Positions 11,927 to 24,375 of a stretch of 64,000 nucleotides of DNA are shown here, piece by piece (position 1 is the stretch's first letter; each line of letters opens with the position of its first letter). The position numbers and the translations under genes were made by a program. The stretch covers positions 106,317,450 through 106,381,449 of the forward strand of contig CM066992.1 in NCBI GenBank assembly GCA_033977485.1. Direction: 5' to 3'. The notes below the pieces were generated by a model. The model searched no databases. It was not told where the DNA came from and saw nothing but the letters and a program-made list of their open reading frames with translations. The stretch comes from Hydrangea macrophylla (Eukaryota > Streptophyta > Magnoliopsida > Cornales > Hydrangeaceae).

Positions 11927-13984
11927 TTACGTACCTTGATCAAATAAATGTGGATATTGCTTCTGCATGCTCTCTTCCGTTTCCCAAGTCATTTCTTCTG
12001 TAGCTTGACTCCGCCATAGTACCTTCACCATTGGAATCGATTTATTTCTCAGCTGCTTCATTTGTCGATCAAGTATTTGCATAGGCTTTTCCTCGTAAGT
12101 TAGATTTTCATCTAGCTCAACCGGTGGTGTTGTGAGAACATGTGAGGGATCTTTCACATACTTCCTTAGCATTGACACGTGAAAAATATAATGTAGTCGC
12201 GATAACTCCTGAGGCAATTTTAACTTATATGCAGCATCTCCAATTCTTTCTAGAATTTCATAAGGTCCGATATACCTCGGCGCTAACTTCCCTTTCTTAC
12301 CAAATCTCATTACCCATTTCCACAGAGAAACCTTTAAGAAAACTAAATCACCAACAGCAAACTCTAACTCTCTACGGCGAGTGTCTGCATAGCTATTCTG
12401 GCGACTTTGTGAAACCTTAAGTTTCTCTCGAATGACCTCAATCTTACTTATTGTTTCTTGAATGATCTCCGGTCCAAAAATTCTACCATCTACTTTACTT
12501 TCTCCAAGTTCACCCCAGCATACTGGCGTTCTGCATTTTCTTCCATAAAGAGCCTCAAAAGGCGCCATCCCAATGCTGCTGTGATAGTTGTTGTTGTAAG
12601 CAAATTCAATTAATGGCAAATATTTTTCCCAGCCACCCGTAAATTCTATCACACAAGCTCTTAACATATCTTTTAATGTCTGAATAGTTCTCTCCGATTG
12701 CCCGTCTGTCTGCGGGTGAAAAGCTGTACTAAACTTCAGTTTAGTACCTAGAGCCTCTTGCACATGTCCCCACAAATGTGAAGTAAAGTTTGGATCTCGA
12801 TCTGAAACAATAGATACCGGTGCTCTATGTAATCTCACAATCTCATTTACATACAACCTTGCATATTGCTCAAGTGTAGTAGTAGCTCTAACCGATAAAA
12901 AATGTGCTGATTTCGTCAGTCGATCAACTATCACCCAAATAGAGTCATTACCCCTCTGTGACTGAGGTAATCCCCGCACAAAATCCATCGTTACATGTTC
13001 CCACTTCCACTCTGGAATGGGTAAAGGTTGCAATAAGCCTCCTGGTCGTTGATGTTCAGCCTTGACTTGTTGACATACCAAACATCGGCTCACAAATTCA
13101 GCTACTTCTCTTTTCATTGCAGGCCACCAATAAATCTCTTTAATCGTCTTATACAGCTTCGTGCTCCATGGATGCATAGCATAAGCAGAACTATGAGCTT
13201 CCTCTAGAATTTCTTTTCTAAGCACTGGATCTCGAGGCACACACATCCGTGACCCGTAACATAAGACCCCATCAGCTCGAATAACAAAGTCCTTTGTCTT
13301 TCCATTTATCACGTCATCTCTATACTGTAATAGCCTCGTATCTGCAGCCTGTAATTCTCGAATTCGATCCACCAAAATTGGCCTAACTTCAAAGCGTGCT
13401 ACAAATACTTCTGTTTCTAACATTGATAATTCTGCTCGAACTGTCTTCATGTCCCGAATAAAATCGATCGTTTTACACTGCATACACGATATTTTTCCTA
13501 ACGATTTTCGGCTCAAAGCATCTATTACCACATTTGCTTTCCCCGGATGATAATGAATAGAGCAATCGTAATCCTTGATTAATTCCAACCATCGTCGTTG
13601 TCTCAAATTTAGCTCCTTCTGTGTAAACAGATATTTCAGACTCTGATGATCGGTGTAGATCTCACAACTTACCCCATACAAGTAATGACGCCACAGCTTT
13701 AGTGCAAAAACAATTGCAGCTAACTCCAAATCATGTAATGGGTAGTTTAGCTCATGTGGTTTCAGTTGTCTCGAAGCATAAGCTACAACCTTTCCATTTT
13801 GCATTAAAACAGCACCTAACCCTTGGTGTGACGCATCAGTATAAACTACAAAATTATCAGTACTTGACGGAAGAATAAGCACTGGAGCTCTCGTCAAGCA
13901 ATTCTTCAATTCTTGAAAACTGTTTTCACACTCTAAATTCCAATCAAACCTCACTCCCTTTCTAGTCAGCTTGGTTAATGGCAA
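11927..13984 (-). pseudogene. Tekay Pol, RNase H, integrase and C-terminal tail
   Basis: This 685-codon open segment begins in the end of RT and runs through RNase H ([15 protein letters not shown] and [10 protein letters not shown]), then the integrase zinc region (a His near SAYAMHP and CLVCQ), and the catalytic core with Asp in [10 protein letters not shown], Asp in VSDRDPNF and Glu in [10 protein letters not shown]. The tail after [18 protein letters not shown] ends with [16 protein letters not shown], the weak chromodomain-like motif typical of the Tekay/Del clade. The segment is open but sits after two stop codons in the same frame (14045 and 14543), so it is the 3' part of a broken polyprotein. 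Integrase inserts the cDNA into chromatin. Confidence 0.92.
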
Positions 13985-14044
13985 GGCAATATTTGAAAAG
14001 TTCTGAATGAAGCGACGGTAATAACTAGCTAACCCCAGAAAACT

Positions 14045-14530
14045 TCAAATTTCTGTCACATTCATAGGCCTTGGCCATAGAGATACTGCTTCAACTTTCT
14101 TTGGATCCACGGTAATTCCTTCTCCCGTAATCACATTCCCCAGAAAAGCAAGTTCTGTCAACCAAAATTCACATTTGCTTAATTTTGCATATAATTGCTC
14201 CTCCCTCAATTTTTGTAATACCAGTCTCAAATGGATTTCATGCTCTTCTATACTACGTGAATAAACGAGTATGTCGTCGATGAAGACAATAACAAACATA
14301 TCCAGAAATGGTTTGAACACTCTGTTCATCAAATTCATAAATACAGCAGGCGCATTAGTCAGCCCAAAAGGCATCACTAAAAACTCAAAATGTCCATAAC
14401 GAACACGAAAAGCTGTTTTCTCAACATCACTCTTTCGAACCTTTAACTGATGGTAACCGGACCACAAATAAATTTTTGAGAATACTTTTGCCCCGTGTAA
14501 TTGATCAAAGAGATCGTCTATCCTTGGCAA
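14045..14530 (-). pseudogene. Tekay Pol, central reverse transcriptase segment
   Basis: The segment carries the RT palm, with [36 protein letters not shown] and the catalytic [12 protein letters not shown] codons bound it at 14543-14545 on the N-terminal side and 14045-14047 on the C-terminal side. The reading frame and homology continue straight across both, so these are nonsense mutations, not introns or a programmed shift. Confidence 0.92.
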
Positions 14531-14542
14531 TGTGTATTTGTT

Positions 14543-15676
14543 TCAAATTGTCATCTTATTTAACTGTTGATAGTCAATACACAACCGTAAGGTTCCATCT
14601 TTCTTCTTAACAAACAGGACTGGTGCACCCCACGGTGACACACTCGGTTGAATAAAACCCCTCTTGAGTAAATCATCTAACTGGATTTTCAACTCCTTCA
14701 ATTCAGCAGGTGCCATTCGATATGGTGGAATTGAAATAGGCCTAGTACCAGGTACTAAATCAATACCAAACTCTATCTCCCTATCCGATACATCTCCAGG
14801 TAATTCTTCGGGAAACACGTCAACAAATTCTTTTACTACCACTATTGTTTCTATCTGTATCGTTTCTTTTGCATCACTGATCACATACGCAATTAAGCAT
14901 TCACAGCCCTTACATAGTTTCTGTCTAGCAGCTATAACTGACATTAAACTTGTTGGCATTACCCGCCGCTCACCACAAAATGTGAATTCAATTCCATTCG
15001 GAAACCGAAAGTTAACTTCCTTATGAAAGCAATTAATTGACGCATGAAACGTTGACAGCCAATCCATACCCAAAATAATATCAAAGCCCTCTATGTCCAA
15101 AGGTAATAGATTAACCCCCATTTCATGATTTTCAATTTGTACCGTACACCCCTTATAAACCCAATCAATTGTAATTTTATCTCCTAAGGGCGTGGACACG
15201 ACTAACTTCTCGTTCAATTCAACTAAATAATCATCAAAAAAATTCGCAAAAGTTCTAGATATAAATCCCGAATCAAATAAGGTGTGTGCAACATAATTTG
15301 AAATCAAGATCATACCAGTCACAACTTGAGGTGTTGCTTCAGCATCTTTCTTTGTTAGTGTAAAGACCCTTGCTTGACCTCCTGTTCCACTAGAGCTTGA
15401 ACCACCTCGCGGTTGTCCTCTGCCCTGGCCCCTGCCTCGGCCCGACGACACTGTAGCCGATGATACTATCTCAGCCCCAGTCGGACAATTTCTAGAAAGG
15501 TGACCCGGCTGGCCACACTTATAACACTCCCTCTGATCAGGCATGGTACAATCTCTAACTATGTGACCTGGAGTCCCACACCGGTAACAAGTCACCCCTC
15601 CAGAAAAACTCCGGCTCGCCGGTGGTCGTATTGCACTAGACCTTGAACCACTTGCACTGCTAGTTCCTCCACCCAT
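14543..15676 (-). pseudogene. Tekay zinc knuckles, protease and N-terminal RT
   Basis: This segment starts in the nucleocapsid part with two CCHC knuckles ([14 protein letters not shown] and [14 protein letters not shown]). A Ser/Gly/Arg-rich linker follows, then an aspartic protease with the active-site triad DSG in TLFDSGF and a typical ILGMDWLS motif. It ends with the RT entry motif ([14 protein letters not shown]) at a premature TGA (14543-14545). It is in a different frame from the gag segment that ends at 15716. The knuckles belong to the same polyprotein as gag in this clade, so an indel lies near 15676-15716. Confidence 0.9.
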
Positions 15677-15715
15677 TCTTGCTGGAAATAAACCTCGACC
15701 TCTACTTGGAACGTC

Positions 15716-16549
15716 TTACATTCTCGGTCTTGGTCCTCCCCGGCTAGATCCACCTGGTTCCACTCTCCCTCGCTTTTGTTGACTTTGGAAGGCTCGACTT
15801 TCTTGTACATCTTTCTCAACCAATTTAGCTCTTTCCACCAATTCCATGTAATTACAAACATTCAATGCGGACAGTTTTGATCGAATAGGAAATTGTACCC
15901 CATCTTGAAATTTTCTGCATTTGTCATATTCATTCTCCACAAGCTTTACTGCGAAGCGGGATAAGGAAGTGAATTGCGCCTCATATTCCTCCATAGTATT
16001 TTTCCCTTGTTCTAAGTGTATGAACTCTCGTCGTTTCTCGTTTCGAAAAGCTTCCGTAAAATACTTCTCATAAAACACATTTCTAAACTTCTCCCATGTA
16101 ATCGTATTTAGCTCTGTATTCCCCACAATCGGCGTCGTTAGATGGGCTTTGGTGTCCCTCCACCAATCCTTATCTTGATCAGTAAATTTGAAGGCTGCCA
16201 ACATTACCCGTTGATCACCCCCAATTTGCATTACTTCAAATATATCTTCCATTCCTTTAAACCACTGTTCGGCTTCTAATGGTGCTCCAATTCCCGAATA
16301 TGCTGGTGGATGATATTTCAAAAAAATTTCATAAAGTTTCCCAGGTTCATCTTTTTCCTTAGCTTTACTTGACCCGGCTACAGCTGTCTCAATTTTCGTA
16401 TGAAAATATCGGGCCATTGATTCAAACATCTGTTCAGGATGAGACGTTTGCCCATGCTTCACTGGCTGTGCTTGTTCAACTTCTTGATTTCCCGGGGGTT
16501 GGTGTGTCCCCTCCCCTTCCTCCTGTCCGGTTTGTATTTCCCCATCCAT
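15716..16549 (-). pseudogene. Tekay Gag, N-terminal capsid region
   Basis: The start is set at the ATG at 16549 (MDGEIQTGQ), just downstream of the PBS, because the open frame upstream of it runs into primer-site and leader sequence. Family marks are PPAYSGIGAPLEAEQWFKGM, WWRDTKAHL, ITWEKFRNVFYEKYF and the 'FIHLEQGKNTMEEYEAQF' retrotransposon-gag core. Gag packages the element RNA. The frame stops at 15716 before the zinc knuckles, which continue in another frame, so this copy cannot make a complete Gag. Confidence 0.9.
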
Positions 16550-16701
16550 ATATATAATATCTGCAACATACCACGTTTGCAATGCAAACACAATAATAAT
16601 ATATTTATTAATCCACCAATAAATATACCCACACAACTCAACTCCTAAAGCACTGCCACAGTCTAAACCCAACCGTACCATTCACAGAACCTATACCCTA
16701 A

Positions 16702-16713
16702 GCTCTGATACCA
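16702..16713 (-). other. Primer-binding site of the Tekay element (tRNA-iMet)
   Basis: On the minus strand TGGTATCAGAGC lies three bases after the 5' LTR. It is complementary to the 3' end of plant initiator tRNA-Met, the usual primer for these elements. Confidence 0.88.
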
Positions 16714-18770
16714 AACTGTGGGACCCCGACCCGCCGTGGTCGGAATACCTGCTAGTACAACTCAACTAATCAACAACAATAAATCTAACATGTGATTAAC
16801 AGATTTATACAAAAACACCTTATTATAGAACTTAAAATATTCACACATCCTAGGTATTATACATTAACCTAATCCAACACAACAAACTAAAAAGTTAAGT
16901 GTTTACAACATCCTGGAAAAGTTACAACTAAACGGTATTTTAAAATTTTCTGACAAAATACCACTCTTGTGGTCAACCCATAGCAACCCCAGACCTATGG
17001 CAGTGCAATTCCTAATTCAGCTTCATTAAAGGGGTACCTGCACAGAAAATCTATGTGGGCGTGAGAAAAACCACGGCTCACTACAACTAGATAAAACAAA
17101 ATGCAAGTTTAAGCATATAAACAGCCCAGCACAACACAAATACAGCATTTATGCAATATTAAAATGCAACTCATACATGCCGTGACTCACACACCCGGGC
17201 CCAACAGCTTTAGCCTTTCGCGGCTTATTACCAAGTTTTCAGCTACTTGGTTTAACAGCTCAGTAATGCAAGTGCACAACATACATGTCATGCCAGCTAT
17301 GTATATAAACATAAATTGCAATACAGCAATATCTAGAAGACCCACCTCAAATTCAGCAAGCGTGTAAAATTCACCTTTCTACTTGCTCCTCGGTCAACTC
17401 CTTGGGTCCGCTACTACTAGTCTCGGTCCCTGAAATCTTAAAAATTAGATTTCATAGTAAATATAGTATTAATTTAGATAATAATCCACAAATCTTATAA
17501 TAACAACAACAAAAATTAACAACTTAGGCTTTCTAATTGAAAAAGAATCTATATTTCTCAAACTTCAACTTCATACCTAGTAAGTAAAAATAAACATCTT
17601 CTGTAATAAATAAAAATGTAGAAAGAAACAACTTCCATAATAAATAAAAATTTAAGAAGTTCAAGTTGTAATTGAAACAATCCAAATTCCCAAAATCACA
17701 CCCAAATAGCCCCTAATCTCTAACTTTCTCTCTCTACCCAAGTGAAGTTTATATATATATATATATATATATAAAACAACTCTTCCATGGAGGCTTTCAA
17801 GTTCTACCAACTCTTGGAGACATAGGTTTTTAACTCAAAATAATAGTCACAATGCATTAAAAAAAAAAAAAAAAACCCATCTAACATTGTTCACCACAAC
17901 CATCAAATAAAAAAAAAATCAAGAACCCATTTCTAGCTTCTAAAGCTCAAAAACATCTTCAATGGTGTTTTACCCAAATCATAACCCAATTCTTCTAAAC
18001 CCAAAACTAGCATTCTCATATGCTTCTCAAATATGTTATTAGCATCTAGCAAATTTAAATGTCAAGTTATAATCAACAATTTTTACAAACCAAGCAAGAC
18101 CCATAAGCTAGAGGTTTAAAAACACACACTACACCAAGAACACACACTAATCTCTACTACTCTTCCCTACTCTTCCCAACTCAACTCTTTCAAAGCTTGT
18201 TGTAAGAGTACTCCAAAGCATTAAAAACATCATTCTAACAACAAAAATCAACCCACATATAGATTTGAAACAATAATTTTTAAGAACCCATAAAGTTCAA
18301 AAAGCTTCAAATTTCATCCATGGTGGTTACCACCTCAAACCCAACTCAATCCTTTTAAGACTTGAACTAGGAGTGTTTCATGACATTAATAACATGCTCT
18401 CAACACTTAAAACATCAAAATCAAAACCCAAACAAAAACTCAATTTTCGGATTTATTAAAAACCCTTAAATTTCAACACCCCAACAATTGCAAAATCAAC
18501 AATACTCAAGCAAAACTTGTCATATATGGTATACATATCACCCAAGGCATATAAAATACATATTCACTATCAAAATCAACCCCACAAATCTCCAATTTTT
18601 GGATTTCTACCAAACCCTAAAAACACATCTTGCAAACTTGCTCAAAATTCAAGTTTAACATGAAAAACTTCATATCACACCATATATACATATCAAAGAG
18701 CATTTAAGCAAGTTCTAAAACATAAGAGTTATATTTGGGGCACTAACAAAATCCACTAACACTTACTAAC

Positions 18771-20050
18771 TGTCACACCCGTTCCAGAAATTCATGGTTT
18801 TGAAAAATGCATCATTTGAGATTTTGAAATTATTAATGTTATTAATAATTTGATTTGAGGTTGACTGTGAGTCAACGGTAAGGTGTCAGTGAGGACACGG
18901 GAACATGGCAGTTCATATTGCATGGACATGACTAAATGACATTTATATGATTTAAATGTTATTTGACTTTATCTGGTATTTGATGAATAGTAATTTTATC
19001 TGTGTTGTGGGAATTCTGGTAATCTTAGATATTGTTATATCACTTGGAGAACTGTGGTGAGAACGTGCGTGATACGTTAATTGAAAAGGTAGGTGGTGTA
19101 GAGATTCCACTTAATTGAGTTTTCGGACGTTATTTTTGGACCCAAACGAAACCTAGTCGAAAACTTTTGTAAATTATAATTTTCACTCGTAAAGGCATAA
19201 AATGGACGTGGGTGAAGTTTCAGGAATTAATTAGAAGTTTTGAAAAACTTGCGGGGAGGTAAACACGTTTTCCGATAAGTTTTTCTATAAATAGTGATGG
19301 ATGAGATTTCATCTCATCCAAATCCTTCTAAATATCTAGAGAGAGGAGAGAGAAAGGGAGATTGAGCCAACGGGCTTTGCGACGCCGATCGACGACCGTT
19401 CGTCCGTCAGTTTTTCACCAAATTCAAGATTTGAACTCGTGGAGGTAAGACCTACGTTTTGATACTACTTAGGCCGTGTTTGGCCAAATTTTGTAAAAAT
19501 CTTAATTCTAGACTTTTGGGGAAAACCCAGTAAAACTTGTAGGAATCGTCCCAAATTCGAAATCCGACGATTATTTAGCCCCTAGACGATCCTTCAAATT
19601 TTGAAGAGATTCGCACGAGGTATGAAGTTCTAGCTTGATTTCGTCTGGGGTTTAGTCGACTGGGTTGAGAAAATAGTCGACTGGATGGGGCCCCAGACCT
19701 GGACATTCTGCTTGATTGGGCACCAGTCGACTGGACTTCTTCAGTCGACTGAAAATTTTGGGCACCAGTCGACTGGGTCCCCGACACAGTCGACTGGATA
19801 GGCTGTTATGTTTGGAGACCCTTTTCTGTTTGAGATCACCAGTCGACCGGACCCTCGATCAGTCGACTGGTCCTCTGTTTTCAAAACTGCGTTCTTTTGA
19901 AAGGATTCAAATGGCCAAAACTTTTTGTAACTCTGATTTTCATGGATCTTAATAATGTTTTCCACTGCTATTCTTCTTTAATGGAACTGGATAAGCCTTA
20001 ATGGCGTGCCAAGTGTCCTGTTTCCACGCGTAGTGGGATGGGTCGTGACA
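18771..20050 (+). repeat. 5' LTR of the LARD-like element (1.28 kb, internally deleted)
   Basis: It matches 24376-26447 but lacks about 0.8 kb. The junction falls at CTTG, which stands at both borders of the missing segment in the other LTR (near 25240 and 26031), so the deletion looks microhomology-mediated. The 3' part carries eight CAGTCGACTG-type palindromes. Confidence 0.88.
19654..19870. repeat. Array of CAGTCGACTG palindromes in LTR 1
   Basis: Eight copies of the 10-bp palindrome CAGTCGACTG, or a one-base variant (TAGTCGACTG, CAGTCGACCG), lie within about 215 bp. They often occur as pairs 20-40 bp apart and are usually followed by G. The spacer sequences between copies differ, so this is not a simple tandem repeat. 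Confidence 0.9.
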
Positions 20051-20055
20051 TTTAT

Positions 20056-20067
20056 TGGTATCAGAGC
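20056..20067 (+). other. Primer-binding site of the LARD-like element (tRNA-iMet)
   Basis: TGGTATCAGAGC lies five bases after the end of LTR 1 and is complementary to initiator tRNA-Met. Confidence 0.88.
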
Positions 20068-23000
20068 TATAGGTAACAAAACTTTGGGAACGTTCGACGA
20101 CGAGTGGAGTGTTGAGTGAATTGTCACATGTTCTAGATTGCATCCATACATTGTAGAGATGTTTGATGCATATGGTATGTTGTTATACATACATGATTAT
20201 GTTATTGTCATACATACATAGCATTTATGCATTTGTGAATCGGTGGAATCATACGGATATAGAGCCGTGTGATGAGGTGAAGTTATCATGAGTTATCATA
20301 GACAGCGTGTTGTGGCAAGAGGAAAAGATGAGATTTTGGTAGTGATGAACAGTGGAATTTCTAAGCGAAAAGAAAATGGTTTTGATTGACTGTTGATGTT
20401 CTTAATGTTAGTGACGAGTGTCCTTTGGGAGATCTTACCGAGAACGAAGTCGAGTAGTAAACGTCAGAGAAGATTTCCGTATAGTTCACCTAGAGAATGA
20501 AAGTGAGTGTTGTGGTTGAGTTTTGAGATTAGAAGCATACTTCAGACATGGGATGCACGTCATGATGCGAGAAAAAAGGGATGACCAGCTGGGGGGGGGG
20601 GGGGTTTATGACAGAAAAATAATTCAGCAGTATGTATTGCTCGTGTATGGGACCGGTGAGGAATCTCCCACCTTATCTTACGATGTTAACCTACGGTACA
20701 ATCGTACGAGGTTATCTTATGATGTATCTTATGATATATACGGTGTGTATTGGGTAGTTGAAGAATCTTTCAACTTATTGTGCGGTATATGGTATATATT
20801 GGATGGTTGAAGAATCTCTCAACCTATCTTACGGTATGTATTGGACGGTTGAGGAATCTCTCAACCTATCTTGTGGAATGTATTGGGGATTGGGCAATAT
20901 CTCTACGGGTTATCAGTATTGTGGTTGTTGAGGAATCTCTCAACTGAACCTGGTTTCAAATAGTCGTAGCACTATAACAAATACAGATGCAGTGTAGGGA
21001 TTTATAACAAATGCTATTGAGTTAATAGTATAAAGAAAATTGTTGGAATTGAAGGTTGACCTAAGATGAGAATTACGAATGGAAATGATAGAATGTGAGT
21101 GAACAGTTGAGCCTATAGATAGTCGAAGGTTAACTGATGAGATGATGAGACTTCTAGAGTGGTTTCCTAGACTCGTTGGTTATGCCGTAAAAATGCAACA
21201 ATGAGGATGATGACTGATGTTGAAGGACGACATAGGTCGGAGGATAAATTGTAGAGGTCTTGGTGAGAAACAAATGAATGGACATGCATAGTAATGAAAT
21301 TTCGTTGGTGTTTCGAGATGATTCCCTAAAGGAAATGGAATAAAGGAAGTAAGAAGACGAGACCAGAAATAACAGGTGAAGTGGATTGATCAAAATGTGA
21401 CAGAAGTCCAGAGGAACCGAATTGATAATTCGATAACGTAAGGATAAGAGAATCTTGATAGAGAAATTCTATGGAAAGGTTGATGGAGAATAAATGGACA
21501 AAAATACAGAGTAATAAGATTCCCTGATATTTTTCCGGGGGTTGTCGGAAGAAATAGAATAAAAAGGGAGTAAGATTAGGAGACTGAGAATAAAAGATAA
21601 GTGTGAATTATGGAACGTGATAAGAAACTCAGAGAAATCGAGTGGATATTTGGATATCATGGGGATGAGAGTACTTTGATAAGAAACTTGTCGTGAAGGT
21701 GGTTATCACAAAGGGGTGAAGTACAGGCGATTTCGAACCTGGATTTTTAACGTATTTTCAAAATAAAACGAAAATCTTTCCTTTGAATGCTTTTAAAATA
21801 TCGTTGAGTATTTAACACAAGATACTATCAGCATGACGCTAGAGTACAACAGGTATTACGATAATGAACAAGAGCGGTTGTGGGAACGATAGACGGGTAG
21901 AGAGACTTTGGGTAAGTCAATGTAGAGAAGTGAAAATATGAATTGAGAAAATGAAGCTTTAATGAGTAAATGAACGGGGACAGTTGTGTGGAATGAAGAC
22001 TTGGTAGTATGTTGAGTACGTTATCAGATATGATAGCGGGAATATGAGGCTAATAGAGTACAGTGCTGGATGCAATGGGAAGCTATCTCAGTGTCCTGGA
22101 TTCCAACAAGGTTGGAGAGTTTCGAGAATGTCGAATGTCACCCTAAGAAAATTTTAAAGTTTTAAATTGTTTTAAAATAAAACTTTCGTTGGGCAAGAAA
22201 ATTTGTTTTAAATACTTGTGATTAGGTATCAAGTAGACCTTGGAAGATGGGTATCGTGGAAGGATATGGTATGCTTTGTGCTTGGGATATAACGGTGGTT
22301 ATCAAACGAATGAGTCCTATGTGGGCAGATCGTGAACTTAGGAATTCTAAAGGAGTTGGTGAAATGTCGTGTACCTGAATTTGGCTAATTGGAAGTTATG
22401 ACCTTAAAGGAGTGGTCGTGAGTATTGTTCCAATGGGAGCTCGACTTTGATTGAAGTATTGGAGTAACCTGAGGTAATGAATGATTTGAGGCTTTGATCA
22501 ATCAAGAACTTGATGAGATCCGCAAAGTGTGAAGCACTTGAAAGATGATAGTTAGAAATTGTTTGGCATTGGTGACCAGAGTGAGAATTTACCTTGGGGT
22601 ATTGTCGTGAAAGGTATGTGAATTGGAAATCGATATAGAAATTATTGAACACAGTGATGCTATAATGTTTGTGGGAAGATTTAATTATCGGCTTATCCTC
22701 AGATTGTATGAGGGGATTGTATTAATGCTGTTAGCGATAGGTTATTCAAGAATAATGGATGGGAGACCCGGATAGCATAAATGAAGGACTAGAAAGTTAA
22801 ATTGGAAATTGAGTTAGATTCAACTACGGTTATGAAACATGGAATGTCGGAATGAGGTATGGTGCCTTGAGATATTATACGAAGAATATATGCTTAGTGT
22901 GAACGGTTGTCAGGAACTCGGTGAGAGTTGAGATACAGAAGTGTGATCGATATGGATTTGTACTAAGGTGAAAGTGAAACACCAGAGACTTATAGAGTTG

Positions 23001-24358
23001 TAAACTACATAAACGGTAGTGGATCTACCTGGACTGATATGAGAATGGACTACATTGCAGTTGAGATCTTCGAAAGAAAAAGTGATTGGCTCAGAGTGTG
23101 AGTACACTAGGTAAACATGATGGATTGTGAATGATCAAAGGATTGTGACAGAAACAGGGTATGTTCTGAACAAGAGGATATGTTTGATAAACTACGTGGT
23201 ACGTGCATGATTGGCTAAATCAAATTTTGATTAACAATGCTATTCGTTATGATGGATATTGGGGTGGTGGTGTTGAGAAAGAGATGAGGTATTCTGTGAG
23301 ATTTCACAATAGTTGTTTTAAAAAAAAAAAAAACCTGAATGAGAAATGTATTGGACTTTGATAAACATTTTAAAGTGAATGTTAGGGGTAACCTTCTATG
23401 TTAATTGACGATAGTTTGAGTACAAACTTGGGAGCGATGAACGACGAATGTGTTTGACCTCACTGTAAGTGATTTGGGATATGTGTAGACTCGAACGAGT
23501 GAAATGGAGTGAAATGGTGTGAAATTTTCAATAGAGAATTTGATTGATACCTTACGAGGCACAAGTGATGGGAGTTATGAGGTTGGTAAAACCGGAATGG
23601 AATGATAAGTATTATGAAAAATAGAGAGGATATTAGTGCGACGCACTACCGACTAAGTGTCATTCATTGAATTGATGTTATTGTGATATGGTATTCTGGG
23701 GAAGAAAGAGTGTGATTGATAAGAACTTGGAAGTCGTTTGAAATGCGTATAGTGCTACAAGTGGTTGGGGATTGGCAGAGTAAGGGATTGAATCCATAGT
23801 ATGTGAAACAATTGATTGAAGCATTGACTTATCAACGTGGTATATATGTATGATAGTGCTCAGTTGTGGTTCACTTCGGGATGAAGAATCGTGTATGATT
23901 GTGCACCAGCTAAGACGGGTTGGCAACGACTTGTAGTCGAAAAACAAGATAGGTGAATGAGAGATGGATTATTTCCTTGGGTGGAGTATAGTGATGAAAC
24001 TTTTGAATTCCGGAAAGGAAATGTGACACGTACGATGAGATGATACATGAGTTGACTTTGTGGTGTCGTGAGGTGAGTTAATGTCAGGTATGACTATTGG
24101 GTAAGTTTCACTCAGGTGTTGGTATTCTTATCTATTGAGATGCTTCGGAGTATTGCTAGGATTCTATTTGAATCTCCTATCAGATTGAAATGGAGGCTCT
24201 GAGGATTTATTTTCCTTAAGAGCCTGAGGATTTATTTTCCTTGTGAGACTGTGACTTCTCAGCGAAGTGATTGGTTTGTGTATGAGGCAAATGTTGGAAG
24301 TACTTGTGTGAAGTCTTGGTGACTCGCGAAGATGGTTTAAGTTTGGGGACAAACTTCC
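20068..24358 (+). other. Non-coding interior of the LARD-like element
   Basis: No gag, protease, RT or integrase motif is seen in any frame. Near 20640-20960 there is a degenerate array of units built around 'GAGGAATCTCTCAACC' and 'TATCTTACGGTATGTATTGG'. A run of 14 G lies at 20591-20604. Throughout, G clearly exceeds C on the plus (sense) strand. The interior either descends from a gypsy element that decayed beyond recognition or was always non-coding. Confidence 0.75.
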
Positions 24359-24375
24359 TTTTTGGAGGGGAGAGT
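24359..24375 (+). other. Polypurine tract of the LARD-like element
   Basis: TTGGAGGGGAGAG ends one base before LTR 2 (TGTCACACC). The sequence upstream (TTTGGGGACAAACTTCC) is a widespread signature before the PPT of plant Tekay-like elements, which supports a gypsy origin. Confidence 0.85.
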
